From NCBI GenBank assembly GCA_034432635.1, contig DAOUBK010000071.1, positions 1-64,000 on the forward strand: a DNA stretch of 64,000 nt, written 5' to 3'. Below the pieces are notes generated by a model. That model saw nothing but the letters and a program-made list of their open reading frames with translations, was not told the DNA's origin and searched no databases. A program made the position numbers and the translations under genes. Below, in pieces: positions 35,649 through 44,544 of this stretch (the stretch's first letter is position 1; each line of letters starts with the position of its first letter). The stretch comes from Roseiflexus sp034432635 (GTDB lineage Bacteria; Chloroflexota; Chloroflexia; Chloroflexales; Roseiflexaceae).

Positions 35649-36617
35649 CTATATGCCGAAGATTGCGCGGGTCATCGCCAGATAGATCGGTAATCCCAGC
35701 GTCAGGTTGAACGGGAAGGTGATCACCAGCGCGGCGGTCAGATAATACCCCGGATTGGCTTGCGGCAGTGCAATACGCACCGCAGCTGGCGCAGCAATGT
35801 AGGAAGCGCTGGCAGCCAGCACCCCCAAGACCATGCTGCCGCCAGGGGACAGACCCGCAAGGTTGCCGAGCCAGATGCCGAGTACGCCCTGCAGGATCGG
35901 AATAACGATACCAAAGCCGATCAAAAATGTTCCGGCTTTGGCAACGTCGCGGAACTGCCGGGCAGCGACCATCCCCATTTCGAGCAGGAAGAATGTCAAC
36001 GCGCCTTTGAACGGATCGACGAAGAGCGGCGCGACCTGTGCAAACCCTTCCTTGCCCGCCGCTGCGCCGATTACCAGACCGCCAAACAGGAGCAGAATAC
36101 TTCTGCCCGTCAACACTTCGTGGAAGACGCTTCGCCACGAACCGACCTGACCAAGACGCATACGTGCAATGACCAGTGCTACAATAATGCCGGGAATCTC
36201 CATCACTGCAACCAGGGCGGGCACAAACCCTTCATAGGGCAAGGGAATACTTTCCAGGAACGTGAGGCACGCGCTGAAGGTTACAGCGGATACCGATCCG
36301 TAGTGTGCAGCGATCGCGGCGGCATCGGCGACGCTAAACCTGCCCAGGGTGCGGAGGATGGCATAGCACCAGATTGGAATGGCAACGCCGAGCAGGAGAG
36401 CAACCAGGATCGGCGCCCACAACTGCGCCAGTGGCGTCACCGAAAGTTCTGCACCACCCTTCAACCCGATTGCCAGCAACAGATAGATTGATAATGCCGT
36501 GTACAATGCATCCGGGAAGTGAAGGTCACTGCGCACCAAGGTAGCGACAATTCCCAGCACAAATGCGAGTGCCATCGGTGAGAGAAGGTTGAGGCGTATC
36601 AGTTCAAAGAAGTCCAT
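35649..36617 (-). CDS. sbtA: SbtA-type sodium-dependent bicarbonate transporter
   Basis: 322 residues, about ten membrane segments in two halves. Matching blocks are LSPMALAFVLGIVATLVRSDL near the N-terminus, AIGLKGGAEL, the GxxxxxVSAVTFSACLTFLE region, and a central soluble stretch (FHEVLTGRS), with a second half ending in IAAPAAVRIALPQANPGYYL. SbtA imports HCO3-. In organisms with the 3-hydroxypropionate bicycle bicarbonate is the fixed carbon species, so an uptake system is fitting; this link is inference. A TATAAT lies about 75 bases upstream on the reverse strand without a good -35. No SbtB-like PII gene is adjacent. Confidence 0.85.
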   Translation of the reverse strand: MDFFELIRLNLLSPMALAFVLGIVATLVRSDLHFPDALYTALSIYLLLAIGLKGGAELSVTPLAQLWAPILVALLLGVAIPIWCYAILRTLGRFSVADAAAIAAHYGSVSAVTFSACLTFLESIPLPYEGFVPALVAVMEIPGIIVALVIARMRLGQVGSWRSVFHEVLTGRSILLLFGGLVIGAAAGKEGFAQVAPLFVDPFKGALTFFLLEMGMVAARQFRDVAKAGTFLIGFGIVIPILQGVLGIWLGNLAGLSPGGSMVLGVLAASASYIAAPAAVRIALPQANPGYYLTAALVITFPFNLTLGLPIYLAMTRAIFGI

Positions 36618-36726
36618 CGGGGCATCCTCTGTTTACAACCTGTATCGCCAGCGCATTCCAATACGCCGGGCGACGAGGCTACGGCTTTGATGCCCATTAT
36701 AGCGATAGCGTATACATATCAGTTTT

Positions 36727-37587
36727 ATGATGAATATCGACGATAGTGCAGTGCTTCACACGCCGATGGCGCCGGTTCTGGAGGCAATTCTTGGCGCCCT
36801 GCCGTTGCCGCAGGGTCCGCTGCTCGATGTGGGGTGCGGCGCCGGGAGCAAGACAGCGTTCCTTCGCTCGACGCTAAACTTCGCCGGACCGCTTGCCGGC
36901 GTCGACTGCAACCGGGAGGCGTTGTCGGTAGCGGTGGCGCGTGGTGGGATGTGGGCAATTGCAGGTGATGCGCATATGCTGCCGCTGCGCACGGCATGCT
37001 GCGGCGCGGCGGTATGCCTGGCGACGCTGGGAATGCTGCGCGATCAACGCGCGGCGCTCCGCGAACTGCAGCGCGTCGTGCAACCCGGCGGATGGCTAGT
37101 CGTCGTGACGGCAACCACCGCCTGGACGTTCTGGTCGGTTCGTTTGCGTGATTGGACTGAGACGATGTTTGCAAAACGCGAACACAGGAGTGCGGATCTG
37201 CTGCTGACGACGCCCGAACCGGCTGTCGATCTTGCCACACTGATCCGGGATTCGGGGTGGTGCGAGGTACGCGCCGGGGCATTCGTCCTTGAAGTGGGTG
37301 ATGAGATGTCGCAGCCGGTATTGCCATTGATCGCGCGGAATAGTGCGCGACAGCAGTTGACGCCAGCCGGGTTGTGCGAGTATGACGCGCTTGTCGCCGA
37401 TGCCGACGTTGATCCCATTGATGCTGGTGGCGACAGGGCGGTGAGTGACCGGCGTCGGGTTATGTGCTTCAGAGTCTATGCGGGCTACGAATTCACCAGT
37501 TGCGCGCGGGTTTCGAGGCGTCGCGTTTTTCCGGCAACGCCGGTAGCGCCGAAGGCGCCTGACGCCACGCCCGAATCCCCCAGATGA
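36727..37587 (+). CDS. SAM-dependent methyltransferase, class I
   Basis: 286 residues. SAM motif I LLDVGCGAGSKTAFL near residue 40, an acidic residue after the second strand (GVDCNREAL), GDAHMLPLRTACCGAAVC (motif II region), and ELQRVVQPGGWLVVVTA (motif III). It is a Methyltransf_11-like protein; the substrate is unknown. The last 35 or so residues (from RVYAGYEF) are Pro/Ala/Arg-rich and overlap the convergent DUF1232 gene by 95 bases, so they may not be conserved. Divergent from sbtA. Confidence 0.75.
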   Translation: MMNIDDSAVLHTPMAPVLEAILGALPLPQGPLLDVGCGAGSKTAFLRSTLNFAGPLAGVDCNREALSVAVARGGMWAIAGDAHMLPLRTACCGAAVCLATLGMLRDQRAALRELQRVVQPGGWLVVVTATTAWTFWSVRLRDWTETMFAKREHRSADLLLTTPEPAVDLATLIRDSGWCEVRAGAFVLEVGDEMSQPVLPLIARNSARQQLTPAGLCEYDALVADADVDPIDAGGDRAVSDRRRVMCFRVYAGYEFTSCARVSRRRVFPATPVAPKAPDATPESPR

Positions 37588-37741
37588 TCAGGGTGGTCGC
37601 CGCTGCTTCGTCGAGATTACCGATGAACGGCAGAGCATCGGGGATTAACTCGAGCACACCTGCGGTAGGATTGATCAGGTAAACAACACCGAGCGCAACC
37701 GCGCCAAACGCAATCAGACGACGCTGCCATGAATGTTTCAT
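37493..37741 (-). CDS. DUF1232 (YkvA-like) small membrane protein
   Basis: 82 residues. One N-terminal membrane segment runs into YLINPTAGVLELIPDALPFIGNLDEAAATTLIIW, the DUF1232 core of hydrophobic segment, Pro-rich turn and Asp-Glu pair. The function is unknown. The ATG is set by GAGGGGGTTTC six bases upstream; a longer frame to 38059 runs opposite the Tgt-like gene without family features. The 3' end overlaps the methyltransferase gene. Confidence 0.8.
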   Translation of the reverse strand: MKHSWQRRLIAFGAVALGVVYLINPTAGVLELIPDALPFIGNLDEAAATTLIIWGIRAWRQAPSALPALPEKRDASKPARNW

Positions 37742-37851
37742 GAAACCCCCTCGTGTGAGATCAGGACATACGTACTGTCGAAAAGACGTAGAAAAGGCGT
37801 CAAGAGTTGCAACCGGAAGCATCGATCCATCTGCATGGTATACTGCCAGCC

Positions 37852-38973
37852 ATGCCTGCACACAGCGACGAATTACCGACACGCCGGGGAAGACTGCCGC
37901 TGCCTGCCTTTCTACCTGATGCCACGTTTGGCACGGTGCGCGCCGCCGATGCCGGTGATGTGCGGGCAGCCGGCGTGCGCGCACTGGTGATGAACACATT
38001 CCACCTGATGCAGAAGCCAGGCTCGTCGACCATTCAGGCACTGGGCGGTCTTCACGCAATGTCGGGCTGGGACGGTCCGATCATGACCGACTCGGGCGGT
38101 TTTCAGGCGTACTCGCTGATCCGCCAGAATCCGAAGCAGGGTCGGCTCAGTGATCAAGGGATCGTATTTCAGCCAGAAGGTGCAGGGCGCAAATTTCAGT
38201 TGACGCCGGAGAAGTGCATTCAGTTGCAACTGGCATACGGCGCCGATATTGTCGTCTGCCTGGACGATTGCACCCACGTGGATGATACCCCGAGCGAACA
38301 ACGCGCCTCGGTGCGGCGGACTATCCGGTGGGCGGCGCGTTGTAAGCAGGAATTTGAACGTCAACTTGCGATGCGCCGCATGGACGACGAGCGTCCATTG
38401 CTGTTTGCGGTTGTCCAGGGTGGGGGTATCGCCGGGTTACGGCGCGAATGCGCCGAAGCGTTGCTCGAGATCGGTTTCGACGGATATGGCTATGGCGGAT
38501 GGCCCCTCGACGCAGCGGGGAACCTGCTGACCGGGATGCTGGAGCTCACCCGTGAACTGATCCCGGCGCATCTCCCGCTCCACGCCCTTGGCGTCGGTCA
38601 CCCGGAGTATGTGGCAGCCTGCGCGCGAATGGGCTATCAGATGTTCGACAGCGCCCTGCCGACGCGTGACGCCCGCAATGGACGCCTGTACGCCTTCGCT
38701 GACGATCCGCGTGCACTGGGATTTCGCCTTGTTGATCGCTGGTTTCACTACATCTACATCCAGGACGACCGACATATCAAGTCCAACCAGCCGGTCTCTC
38801 CCGGCTGCGACTGCTACACCTGTACCCGCTATTCCCTTGGCTATCTGCACCATTTGCACGCAATCGGTGAAGTCCTCTTCTATCGCCTGGCGACGATCCA
38901 CAATCTGCGGTTTATGAGCATCCTCATCGACCTGCTGCGTGTCGAATGGCAGAATAAACACCGGGGACGCTGA
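37852..38973 (+). CDS. tRNA-guanine transglycosylase-like enzyme (Tgt paralogue)
   Basis: 373 residues from ATG at 37852. TIM-barrel Tgt hallmarks are LPAFLPDATFGTVRA, NTFHLMQKPG, GPIMTDSGGFQAYSL (general-base Asp), the nucleophile region MGYQMFDSALPTRDARNGRLYAF, and the zinc site CDCYTCTRYSLGYLHHL with a later His. The usual GGLAVGE loop is replaced by YGGWPLD, and the ALPTRDARNG spelling differs from the standard VMPTRNARNG, so substrate preference (queuine, preQ1 or another base, tRNA or other nucleic acid) is uncertain. No queuosine genes are nearby. Confidence 0.8.
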   Translation: MPAHSDELPTRRGRLPLPAFLPDATFGTVRAADAGDVRAAGVRALVMNTFHLMQKPGSSTIQALGGLHAMSGWDGPIMTDSGGFQAYSLIRQNPKQGRLSDQGIVFQPEGAGRKFQLTPEKCIQLQLAYGADIVVCLDDCTHVDDTPSEQRASVRRTIRWAARCKQEFERQLAMRRMDDERPLLFAVVQGGGIAGLRRECAEALLEIGFDGYGYGGWPLDAAGNLLTGMLELTRELIPAHLPLHALGVGHPEYVAACARMGYQMFDSALPTRDARNGRLYAFADDPRALGFRLVDRWFHYIYIQDDRHIKSNQPVSPGCDCYTCTRYSLGYLHHLHAIGEVLFYRLATIHNLRFMSILIDLLRVEWQNKHRGR

Positions 38974-38989
38974 ACAGTTGTCGTATCGC

Positions 38990-39220
38990 TTATCGTCGCA
39001 AAAGCCGACGCGCAATATCCCCAACAATTCCCGCAAGCACGGTGATCACGCCGGTCATCGTTATCGTTTGCGCAATCGTCGCGTGCAGATTGTAGCGCGC
39101 AATCAGCTCAGGCGATGGATCCTGATATGGAATGCCGGCAAACATGACATTGTATACGAAACCGGCAATGATCAGAACAAAACCGACGGCGATCAGGATA
39201 AGAGTCCAGAATGATTTCAT
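38990..39220 (-). CDS. Small two-helix membrane protein
   Basis: 76 residues with two hydrophobic segments (LILIAVGFVLIIAGFVYNVMF, about 6-26, and IAQTITMTGVITVLAGIVG, about 49-67) separated by a polar loop (YQDPSPELIARYNLH), ending in RRLLRR. AGAGGATTCACACG precedes the ATG. No family is recognised. Its stop is 16 bases past the Tgt-like gene, in convergent orientation. Confidence 0.6.
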   Translation of the reverse strand: MKSFWTLILIAVGFVLIIAGFVYNVMFAGIPYQDPSPELIARYNLHATIAQTITMTGVITVLAGIVGDIARRLLRR

Positions 39221-39291
39221 CGTGTGAATCCTCTGGTATGTGCTGTTTCACAAAAGATACGTATCAACGGATCTGTATTAACCGGGATTGA

Positions 39292-39534
39292 CAGACTGGT
39301 GAGACGTGGACGGCAAGTGAACAGATCAACTGGCTTTCGGTGTCGCCGTCAAGCGGCATGAATAATGATAGTCTATTCATAACCATTCGTATTAACTTGC
39401 TGTCGAATGGCTGGCAACAAGGGCTGATCACGCTGACCACTGATGCGTCGCCGTCACGATCGCTGACAATTCCGGTACGCGTGTCTTTTGGCAAGGTATC
39501 GCGTGTGCATCTGCCGTTTCTGAGCCGGACATAA
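39292..39534 (+). pseudogene. C-terminal fragment of a secreted BACON/Ig-like repeat protein
   Basis: The frame opens after a TGA at 39289-39291 and reads ETWTASEQINWLSVSPSSG, then NNDSLFITI, GLITLTTDAS, TIPVRVSFGKV and RVHLPFLSRT at the stop. WLSVSPSSG followed by NNDxLxVxV and a closing YLPLV-like tail is typical of the final bacterial Ig-like (BACON) domain of Chloroflexi extracellular proteins. No start codon, signal peptide or upstream domain is present, so this is probably an orphan remnant. An independent small gene starting at GTG 39340 is a weaker alternative. Confidence 0.5.
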
Positions 39535-39591
39535 TACCGCAGGTTGTCTGCAAAACGGATGCGTGGTTGCACGGTCAATGCGCCCCGGCAG

Positions 39592-40968
39592 TCACACCAC
39601 CACGACAAGCGCTAGATCGTTGACATTGGTGCGGGTTGCTCCGGGACGCAGCAGGTCACCCAGGGCATCGAAGAAGGGGTAACTATCGTTGCGATCCAGT
39701 GCTGCAGCAGCGTCGAGACCCAGGTGCTCGGCGCGTTGGAGAGTTGTGGTGCTGACCACTGCCCCTGCCGCGTCGGTCGGTCCATCACCGCCATCGGTCG
39801 CCAGCGCAACCAGTAGCGCCCCCGGCGCCCTGGCAAGATCAGCGGCTGCGGCAAGCGCCAGTTCCTGGTTGCGCCCGCCGCGCCCATCACCACGCAGGGT
39901 GACGGTGGTCTCGCCGCCGGCTATGATGCATGCAGGGCGAGGGATCGGACGATTGTGTTCGACAATTTCGCGGGCAATGGCTGTCAGGACTCGTCCGACG
40001 ATCCGTGCCTCACCCTGCAGAAATGTGGTCAGGATCAGCGCGTTGAAACCTTCGCAGTGTGCCGCTGTCAGCGCGGCCTCCGCCGCCAGACGGTTGCTGC
40101 CGATGATCAGGTTGCAGACCCGCCCAAGCGCCGGATCGCCCGGCTTGGGAGTCTCGGCGATTTCGCCACGCGCACCGCTCTGCAATCGCCTGAGAATAGC
40201 GACCGGCGTCTGGTTCAGAATGGTGTAGCGTTCGAGCACGCTGAGTGCATCGGTAAAGGTCGTTGGATCGGCGACTGTGGGACCTGAGGCGATGACATCG
40301 AGCGGATCGCCGACAACGTCGGACAGCACGAGGGTAATGACGGTTGCCGGCGCTGCCAGGCGCGCCAGCCCGCCGCCCTTCAGCGTGTCGAGGTGGCGGC
40401 GGAGAGTGTTGATATCGTTGATTGATGCGCCGCACGCCAGCAACACTTCCGTCAGTCGTTGCAGGTCATCGAGGTTTATCCCCGGCGCCGGTCGTGTCAA
40501 CAGCGCCGAGCCGCCGCCGGAGATCAGCGCCAGTGCCAGGTCGCGTTCGCTCAGTTGCGTGAGCAGTTCGGCGATCCGTTCGCCGGCAGCGACACCGCGT
40601 GCATCGGGGAGCGGATGACCGGCTTCGAGGATTGCGACCCGTGGTTGCAGCGCTGCGACGTGTTCCGTCGTCAGGTGCCCTTCTTTGACGACGATCACCC
40701 CACCGGTCAGGCGTTCACCGACGATGTCGGCAGCGGCGACTGCCATTGGCGCTCCTGCTTTACCGGCGCCAACGATCCACACCCGATCGAAGGCGTGGAG
40801 ATCGTATACAACGTCTCCGGCAACCAGCGTTTCGCCTTCGCGACGGAGAAAGCGGCGTACTGCAGCACCCGGCTCGACGGCGGCGAGCGCCGCTGCCAGG
40901 ATGCGTGCCACTGCCATTCCGTGCGGCAGTTCGCGGAGCGTGTGGGTCAACAGGCGTTCAGGGTTCAT
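39592..40968 (-). CDS. Glycerate kinase (GckA/TtuD type, DUF4147-MOFRL)
   Basis: 458 residues. The N-terminal DUF4147 domain contains VGAGKAGAPMAVAAADIVG, ILEAGHPLPDARGVAAG, and ALISGGGSALLTRPA; the C-terminal MOFRL domain contains CIIAGGETTVTLRGDGRGGRNQE, ATDGGDGPTDAAGA and PGATRTNVNDL. It phosphorylates glycerate, probably to 2-phosphoglycerate, feeding glycolate or serine-derived carbon into central metabolism. The ATG overlaps the pepF stop as ATGA, so the two form an operon with pepF upstream. Confidence 0.92.
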   Translation of the reverse strand: MNPERLLTHTLRELPHGMAVARILAAALAAVEPGAAVRRFLRREGETLVAGDVVYDLHAFDRVWIVGAGKAGAPMAVAAADIVGERLTGGVIVVKEGHLTTEHVAALQPRVAILEAGHPLPDARGVAAGERIAELLTQLSERDLALALISGGGSALLTRPAPGINLDDLQRLTEVLLACGASINDINTLRRHLDTLKGGGLARLAAPATVITLVLSDVVGDPLDVIASGPTVADPTTFTDALSVLERYTILNQTPVAILRRLQSGARGEIAETPKPGDPALGRVCNLIIGSNRLAAEAALTAAHCEGFNALILTTFLQGEARIVGRVLTAIAREIVEHNRPIPRPACIIAGGETTVTLRGDGRGGRNQELALAAAADLARAPGALLVALATDGGDGPTDAAGAVVSTTTLQRAEHLGLDAAAALDRNDSYPFFDALGDLLRPGATRTNVNDLALVVVV

Positions 40969-42776
40969 GATGCAACCGCCAGAGCCTCAAAGCGATCAAT
41001 ATCGTGGTGAATCACCTCGAGACTGGCACGCCAGAATGCAGGTGAGCGCAGATCGATCCCCATCCGCGCTGCCAATTCGAGCGGGCTTGCCAGTCCGGTC
41101 GAAGCCAGCAGATCGTCGTAGCGCGCCTGGAAGGCGTCGGGAGCACGCTGATAGATGGCGTACAACCCTAGCCCGAACAGCAAGCCGAACATGTAGGGGT
41201 AATTGTAGAAGGAAAAGCCGCTGCTGTAGTAGTGCCCCTTGACCGCCCACATGAACGGATGCAACGTATGTTCATCGAGCGCGTCGCCATACGTTTGTTT
41301 CTGGGCATCGAGCATCAGTGCGCACAACTCGGCGACCGACAGATCGCGCGTGGCGCGTTGCTCGAACAGCGCGGTTTCAAACAGGAAGCGCGACGTAATA
41401 TCGACCATCACCTGACACGCGCCGCTGAGGAACGCTTCGAGGATTTCGAGCGTCTCGTCGCGACCGGCGTCCTGGAGCGCCGCATTTCGCACAATCGTCT
41501 CGCAGAAGATGCTCGCGGTTTCTGCCAGCGTCATCGGTGTGTCACGATTGAGCATCGTCTGCTGCGCCAGGTTGAGATTGTGGTAACCATGCCCGAGTTC
41601 GTGCGCCAGCGTAAACATGCTGTCTGCGGTCGGATCGTGGTTCAGCAGAATGCGCGACTCATCGCGGCGGAGCGACATACAGAACGCGCCGCCGACCTTC
41701 CCGGCGCGTGGTTCGGCATCAATCCAGCGTTCGCGGAAGGCGCGCGCAGCAAAATCACCCATGCGCGGCGAGTAGCGCGTGAACTGTGCCACAATAAACG
41801 ACTCGGCATCGCTGAAGCGCCAGCTACGTCCACCGCTGCCGGCTGGCGCAAAGAGATCGTACCATGCGAGGCGTTCAAGACCAAGGAGCCTGGCTTTGGC
41901 GCGCAGGTAGCGCCGGAAATCGGGGAAGAACTCGCGCGCGGCGGTCATCATCGCATCGAGCGTGGCGCGGTCGATCCCATTGTCGAACAGCGACGCTTCG
42001 AGCGGTGATCCCCATCGACGGCGTCGACAGAGGGTGAGCACCTGACCTTTGATGCTGTTGAGCGCGGATGCGAGCGGCAATGCAGCGCGTTCCCAGGCTG
42101 CGAGTTCTGCCTCGTGCGCGCTACGGCGCACTGCCCGATCAGGATCGCGCGCCAGGTTGCGCACCTGACTCATCGGCAATTCGAGCCGCTGCCCTTCGCG
42201 CTCAATCGGCACGAGGATCTGCGATGTCAGATTCTGGTACATGCGCGCCCAGGCGATACCGCCCGACAGATCCAGTTCGGCGGCAAGTTCCTCTTCGGCA
42301 GGCGACATCAGGTGACGCGCTTCTTCGGCGGCGCGACGCACCAGATAGGCATGGTCACGCGCCACAGTCGAGCGCTGGATCAGCGTTTCGACATCCAGCC
42401 CGCCGAGCCAGGCGGTCAATCGCCGTGATAGTTTTGTCAGCCGCACCCCTTCCCGCATCAGCGTGCTGAACGTTGCCTGCGCCTGATCGTTCCGCGAGTC
42501 GGTCGCCACGAAACTGTAGACATAGGCGCGCAGTGTGGAGAACCGTTCGAGCAGATCGTTCAGCGCCGGAACGACCGTATCGAATGCGGCGATAGCGGCA
42601 TCATCGGTCGGTTGATGGTCGCGGCGGTCGATTTCCAGACGGTCGAACAGCGAGGTTAGCGTGTCGAACGCCTGACGTGTTGCCGCAAGGTCGTGGTTGA
42701 ACTCCGGCGAATCGAGCGCAGGATAGACGACGGTCATATTCCAGTGGGGCAGTGGTTCATTGGCTGATAGTGTCAT
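40965..42776 (-). CDS. pepF: Oligoendopeptidase F-like zinc peptidase (M3B)
   Basis: 603 residues. The catalytic zinc motif is in TLAHELGHGYHNLNL (HExGH) near residue 395, with the downstream Glu in TPMTLAETASIFCE as third ligand. The N-terminal helical domain (PHWNMTVVYPALDSPEF and onward) and the M3 oligoendopeptidase domain span the whole protein. It degrades short peptides in the cytoplasm. No signal peptide is visible. It is the upstream partner of the glycerate kinase gene with a four-base overlap. Confidence 0.93.
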   Translation of the reverse strand: MTLSANEPLPHWNMTVVYPALDSPEFNHDLAATRQAFDTLTSLFDRLEIDRRDHQPTDDAAIAAFDTVVPALNDLLERFSTLRAYVYSFVATDSRNDQAQATFSTLMREGVRLTKLSRRLTAWLGGLDVETLIQRSTVARDHAYLVRRAAEEARHLMSPAEEELAAELDLSGGIAWARMYQNLTSQILVPIEREGQRLELPMSQVRNLARDPDRAVRRSAHEAELAAWERAALPLASALNSIKGQVLTLCRRRRWGSPLEASLFDNGIDRATLDAMMTAAREFFPDFRRYLRAKARLLGLERLAWYDLFAPAGSGGRSWRFSDAESFIVAQFTRYSPRMGDFAARAFRERWIDAEPRAGKVGGAFCMSLRRDESRILLNHDPTADSMFTLAHELGHGYHNLNLAQQTMLNRDTPMTLAETASIFCETIVRNAALQDAGRDETLEILEAFLSGACQVMVDITSRFLFETALFEQRATRDLSVAELCALMLDAQKQTYGDALDEHTLHPFMWAVKGHYYSSGFSFYNYPYMFGLLFGLGLYAIYQRAPDAFQARYDDLLASTGLASPLELAARMGIDLRSPAFWRASLEVIHHDIDRFEALAVAS

Positions 42777-42901
42777 CGGTATGCCCTCTCGTTTTCAGTG
42801 CGATTGCCAGGTGCAATGCCAACGATTCGGATCGCGCTGCATCTGCGTCGGCAATCCAGGGAGTCAATAAATATATCACATTGTATGGTCGGGCATGGTA
42901 T

Positions 42902-44155
42902 TCAGGAGGCTGCCGAAGCGCCGGTGGCGCGTTCGAGGTAGCGCAGGCGGCGGAAGGTCTGAAAAAATGTCAGATTCTGGATGTCGAGCGCCTCCGGTGA
43001 AAGGGTTTGCATCACTGCAACCAGGTGATGGAACGCCTGGTTCAGACAATGGTCGAGTTGATCGGCAGGTGCGCCATGCGCGCGCAGGCGCCGAAACTCC
43101 GGTTCCCAGGGAATGCTGCACGTATCGCGTGCAGCAACGCCGATCAGATCGGGAACCATGGCGCTATGGCGCAACCAGTTCAGCCCAAGGCAGAACGTTA
43201 CTGCCGGGCACGGTGCCCGTTCGAGCGCCAGTTTCAGCAGTTCCGCCTGATGACCGACCGCAAGCACAAGGAGCGCCACATCGTCGGGGCGCAGTTCTTC
43301 AGGGCGACGCACCGGTATCTCGAACAGCATTGCCAGCGCGCGCGCCAGCGGTTCCGCCAGCCGATCGAGAGGAACGATACAGCTCAGGCGCCAGTACTGC
43401 CAGCAGGCAAGGCGCATCAGGCGATAGAGCGTCACTGCAATATCGGGGTAGGTGAAGTGGAAGTCGGCGAACTCCTGGGAACCACATCCGTCGTCGTGCG
43501 TCGAACCGAGGTATGCCACGCCGTGACTGGCATAGAAGCGTTCCCGGATCGCACGGACGACGCCGATCTCGCGGTAGCGTGTCACTTCCTGCAAATATAT
43601 CTGTACGCGGAGCCGATCTCGTTCGAGCGGTGCGGTACGGAGCGCAGTGTGCAGTGCTGTTTCGGCATCGTCATACGCGCCAAGACGGAGATGACAACGC
43701 CCAATGAGCGCATGGATGCTGCTGTCGTTCGGGTAGTACCGGCGGGTAACCTGGAGATGGTAGAGTGCTGCGTAATCGTCGCCTTTCAGAAAATGCGCCA
43801 GCCCGAGTTGATAGTGGACAGCGGGATCATCAGCATCGAAAGTCAGGCATCGGAGGAGAGCGTCAATCGCTTCGTCGTATCTGCCCAGTTCGATCAGCAC
43901 GCAACCGATGTTGAAGTGCGCCAGAAATCCACCTTCTAGGTTGGCAACAATGCGAAACTCTTCGGCTGCCTTCGCCAGCAGACCGTGCCGGTGGTAGTAG
44001 TTGCCAAGAGCGTCGTGTGCCTCTGCCAGATGTGGGTTATGCGCTAACGCGCGGCGATACTCTTCCACTGCTTCTTCGACGCGGTTTGCCCGTTCGAGCA
44101 CCAGACCCCGCTGGAAGTGGACAATCGCCTCGTCGTGTTGCGGCTCGCTGAGCAT
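42902..44155 (-). CDS. Tetratricopeptide-repeat protein with unknown C-terminal half
   Basis: 417 residues. The first ~190 carry about five TPR units (for example AIVHFQRGLVLERANRVEEAVEEYRRALAHNPHLAEAHDALG..., ...IGCVLIELGRYDEAIDALLRCLTFD...). The C-terminal half (EVTRYREIGVVRAIRERFYASHGVAYLGSTHDDG and onward) has a Cys/Trp-containing segment I do not recognise. Such proteins scaffold protein-protein contacts; the function is unknown. It stands alone, with 125 bases before the next gene downstream and a tandem repeat upstream. No start other than the ATG at 44155 is apparent. Confidence 0.75.
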   Translation of the reverse strand: MLSEPQHDEAIVHFQRGLVLERANRVEEAVEEYRRALAHNPHLAEAHDALGNYYHRHGLLAKAAEEFRIVANLEGGFLAHFNIGCVLIELGRYDEAIDALLRCLTFDADDPAVHYQLGLAHFLKGDDYAALYHLQVTRRYYPNDSSIHALIGRCHLRLGAYDDAETALHTALRTAPLERDRLRVQIYLQEVTRYREIGVVRAIRERFYASHGVAYLGSTHDDGCGSQEFADFHFTYPDIAVTLYRLMRLACWQYWRLSCIVPLDRLAEPLARALAMLFEIPVRRPEELRPDDVALLVLAVGHQAELLKLALERAPCPAVTFCLGLNWLRHSAMVPDLIGVAARDTCSIPWEPEFRRLRAHGAPADQLDHCLNQAFHHLVAVMQTLSPEALDIQNLTFFQTFRRLRYLERATGASAAS

Positions 44156-44227
44156 AGCCGTTCTCCTTCAGTTCGTCCGTGCAGGGGTCGTATGGCTTCT
44201 CATCAATTTCTCAGAATTATAACATAC

Positions 44228-44286
44228 AAGAACCGGGAACTGAGAGCCAAGAACTAAGAACTGAGAACTGAGAGCCAGGGACTGAG
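44228..44286. repeat. 7-base tandem repeat between the TPR gene and rph
   Basis: About eight imperfect units (GAACCGG, GAACTGA, GAGCCAA, GAACTAA, GAACTGA...) fill part of the 389-base gap 44156-44544. The rest of the gap holds no ORF with family features, only a 6-bp GCGGCT/AGCCGC inverted repeat. Confidence 0.65.
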
Positions 44287-44544
44287 ATGCTGTTATGTCC
44301 TGTGGAGGCTGACCAAACCACCCTGCCGTCGCCTGCACACGAGGATCGGGCACGCAGAAATGCCTGAGTTGCATCCTCTGGCGCACGTTTCCCTGGCATC
44401 CATGGTCGACAGCGCTTCGCTGCGGCATAGCGCGCTATGTTTGAATGATAGGGAGTGGCGTTCGCGTGCCTGGGATACATGTTGCGGCTCGAACGTCATC
44501 AGCAGAAGCCGCGCACATCAGGAAACAACGTGCATAACAGGCTC

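Noticed and set aside
44360..44544. Small forward ORF between the TPR gene and rph
   Set aside because: It lacks a ribosome binding site and family features and runs into the antisense of rph.
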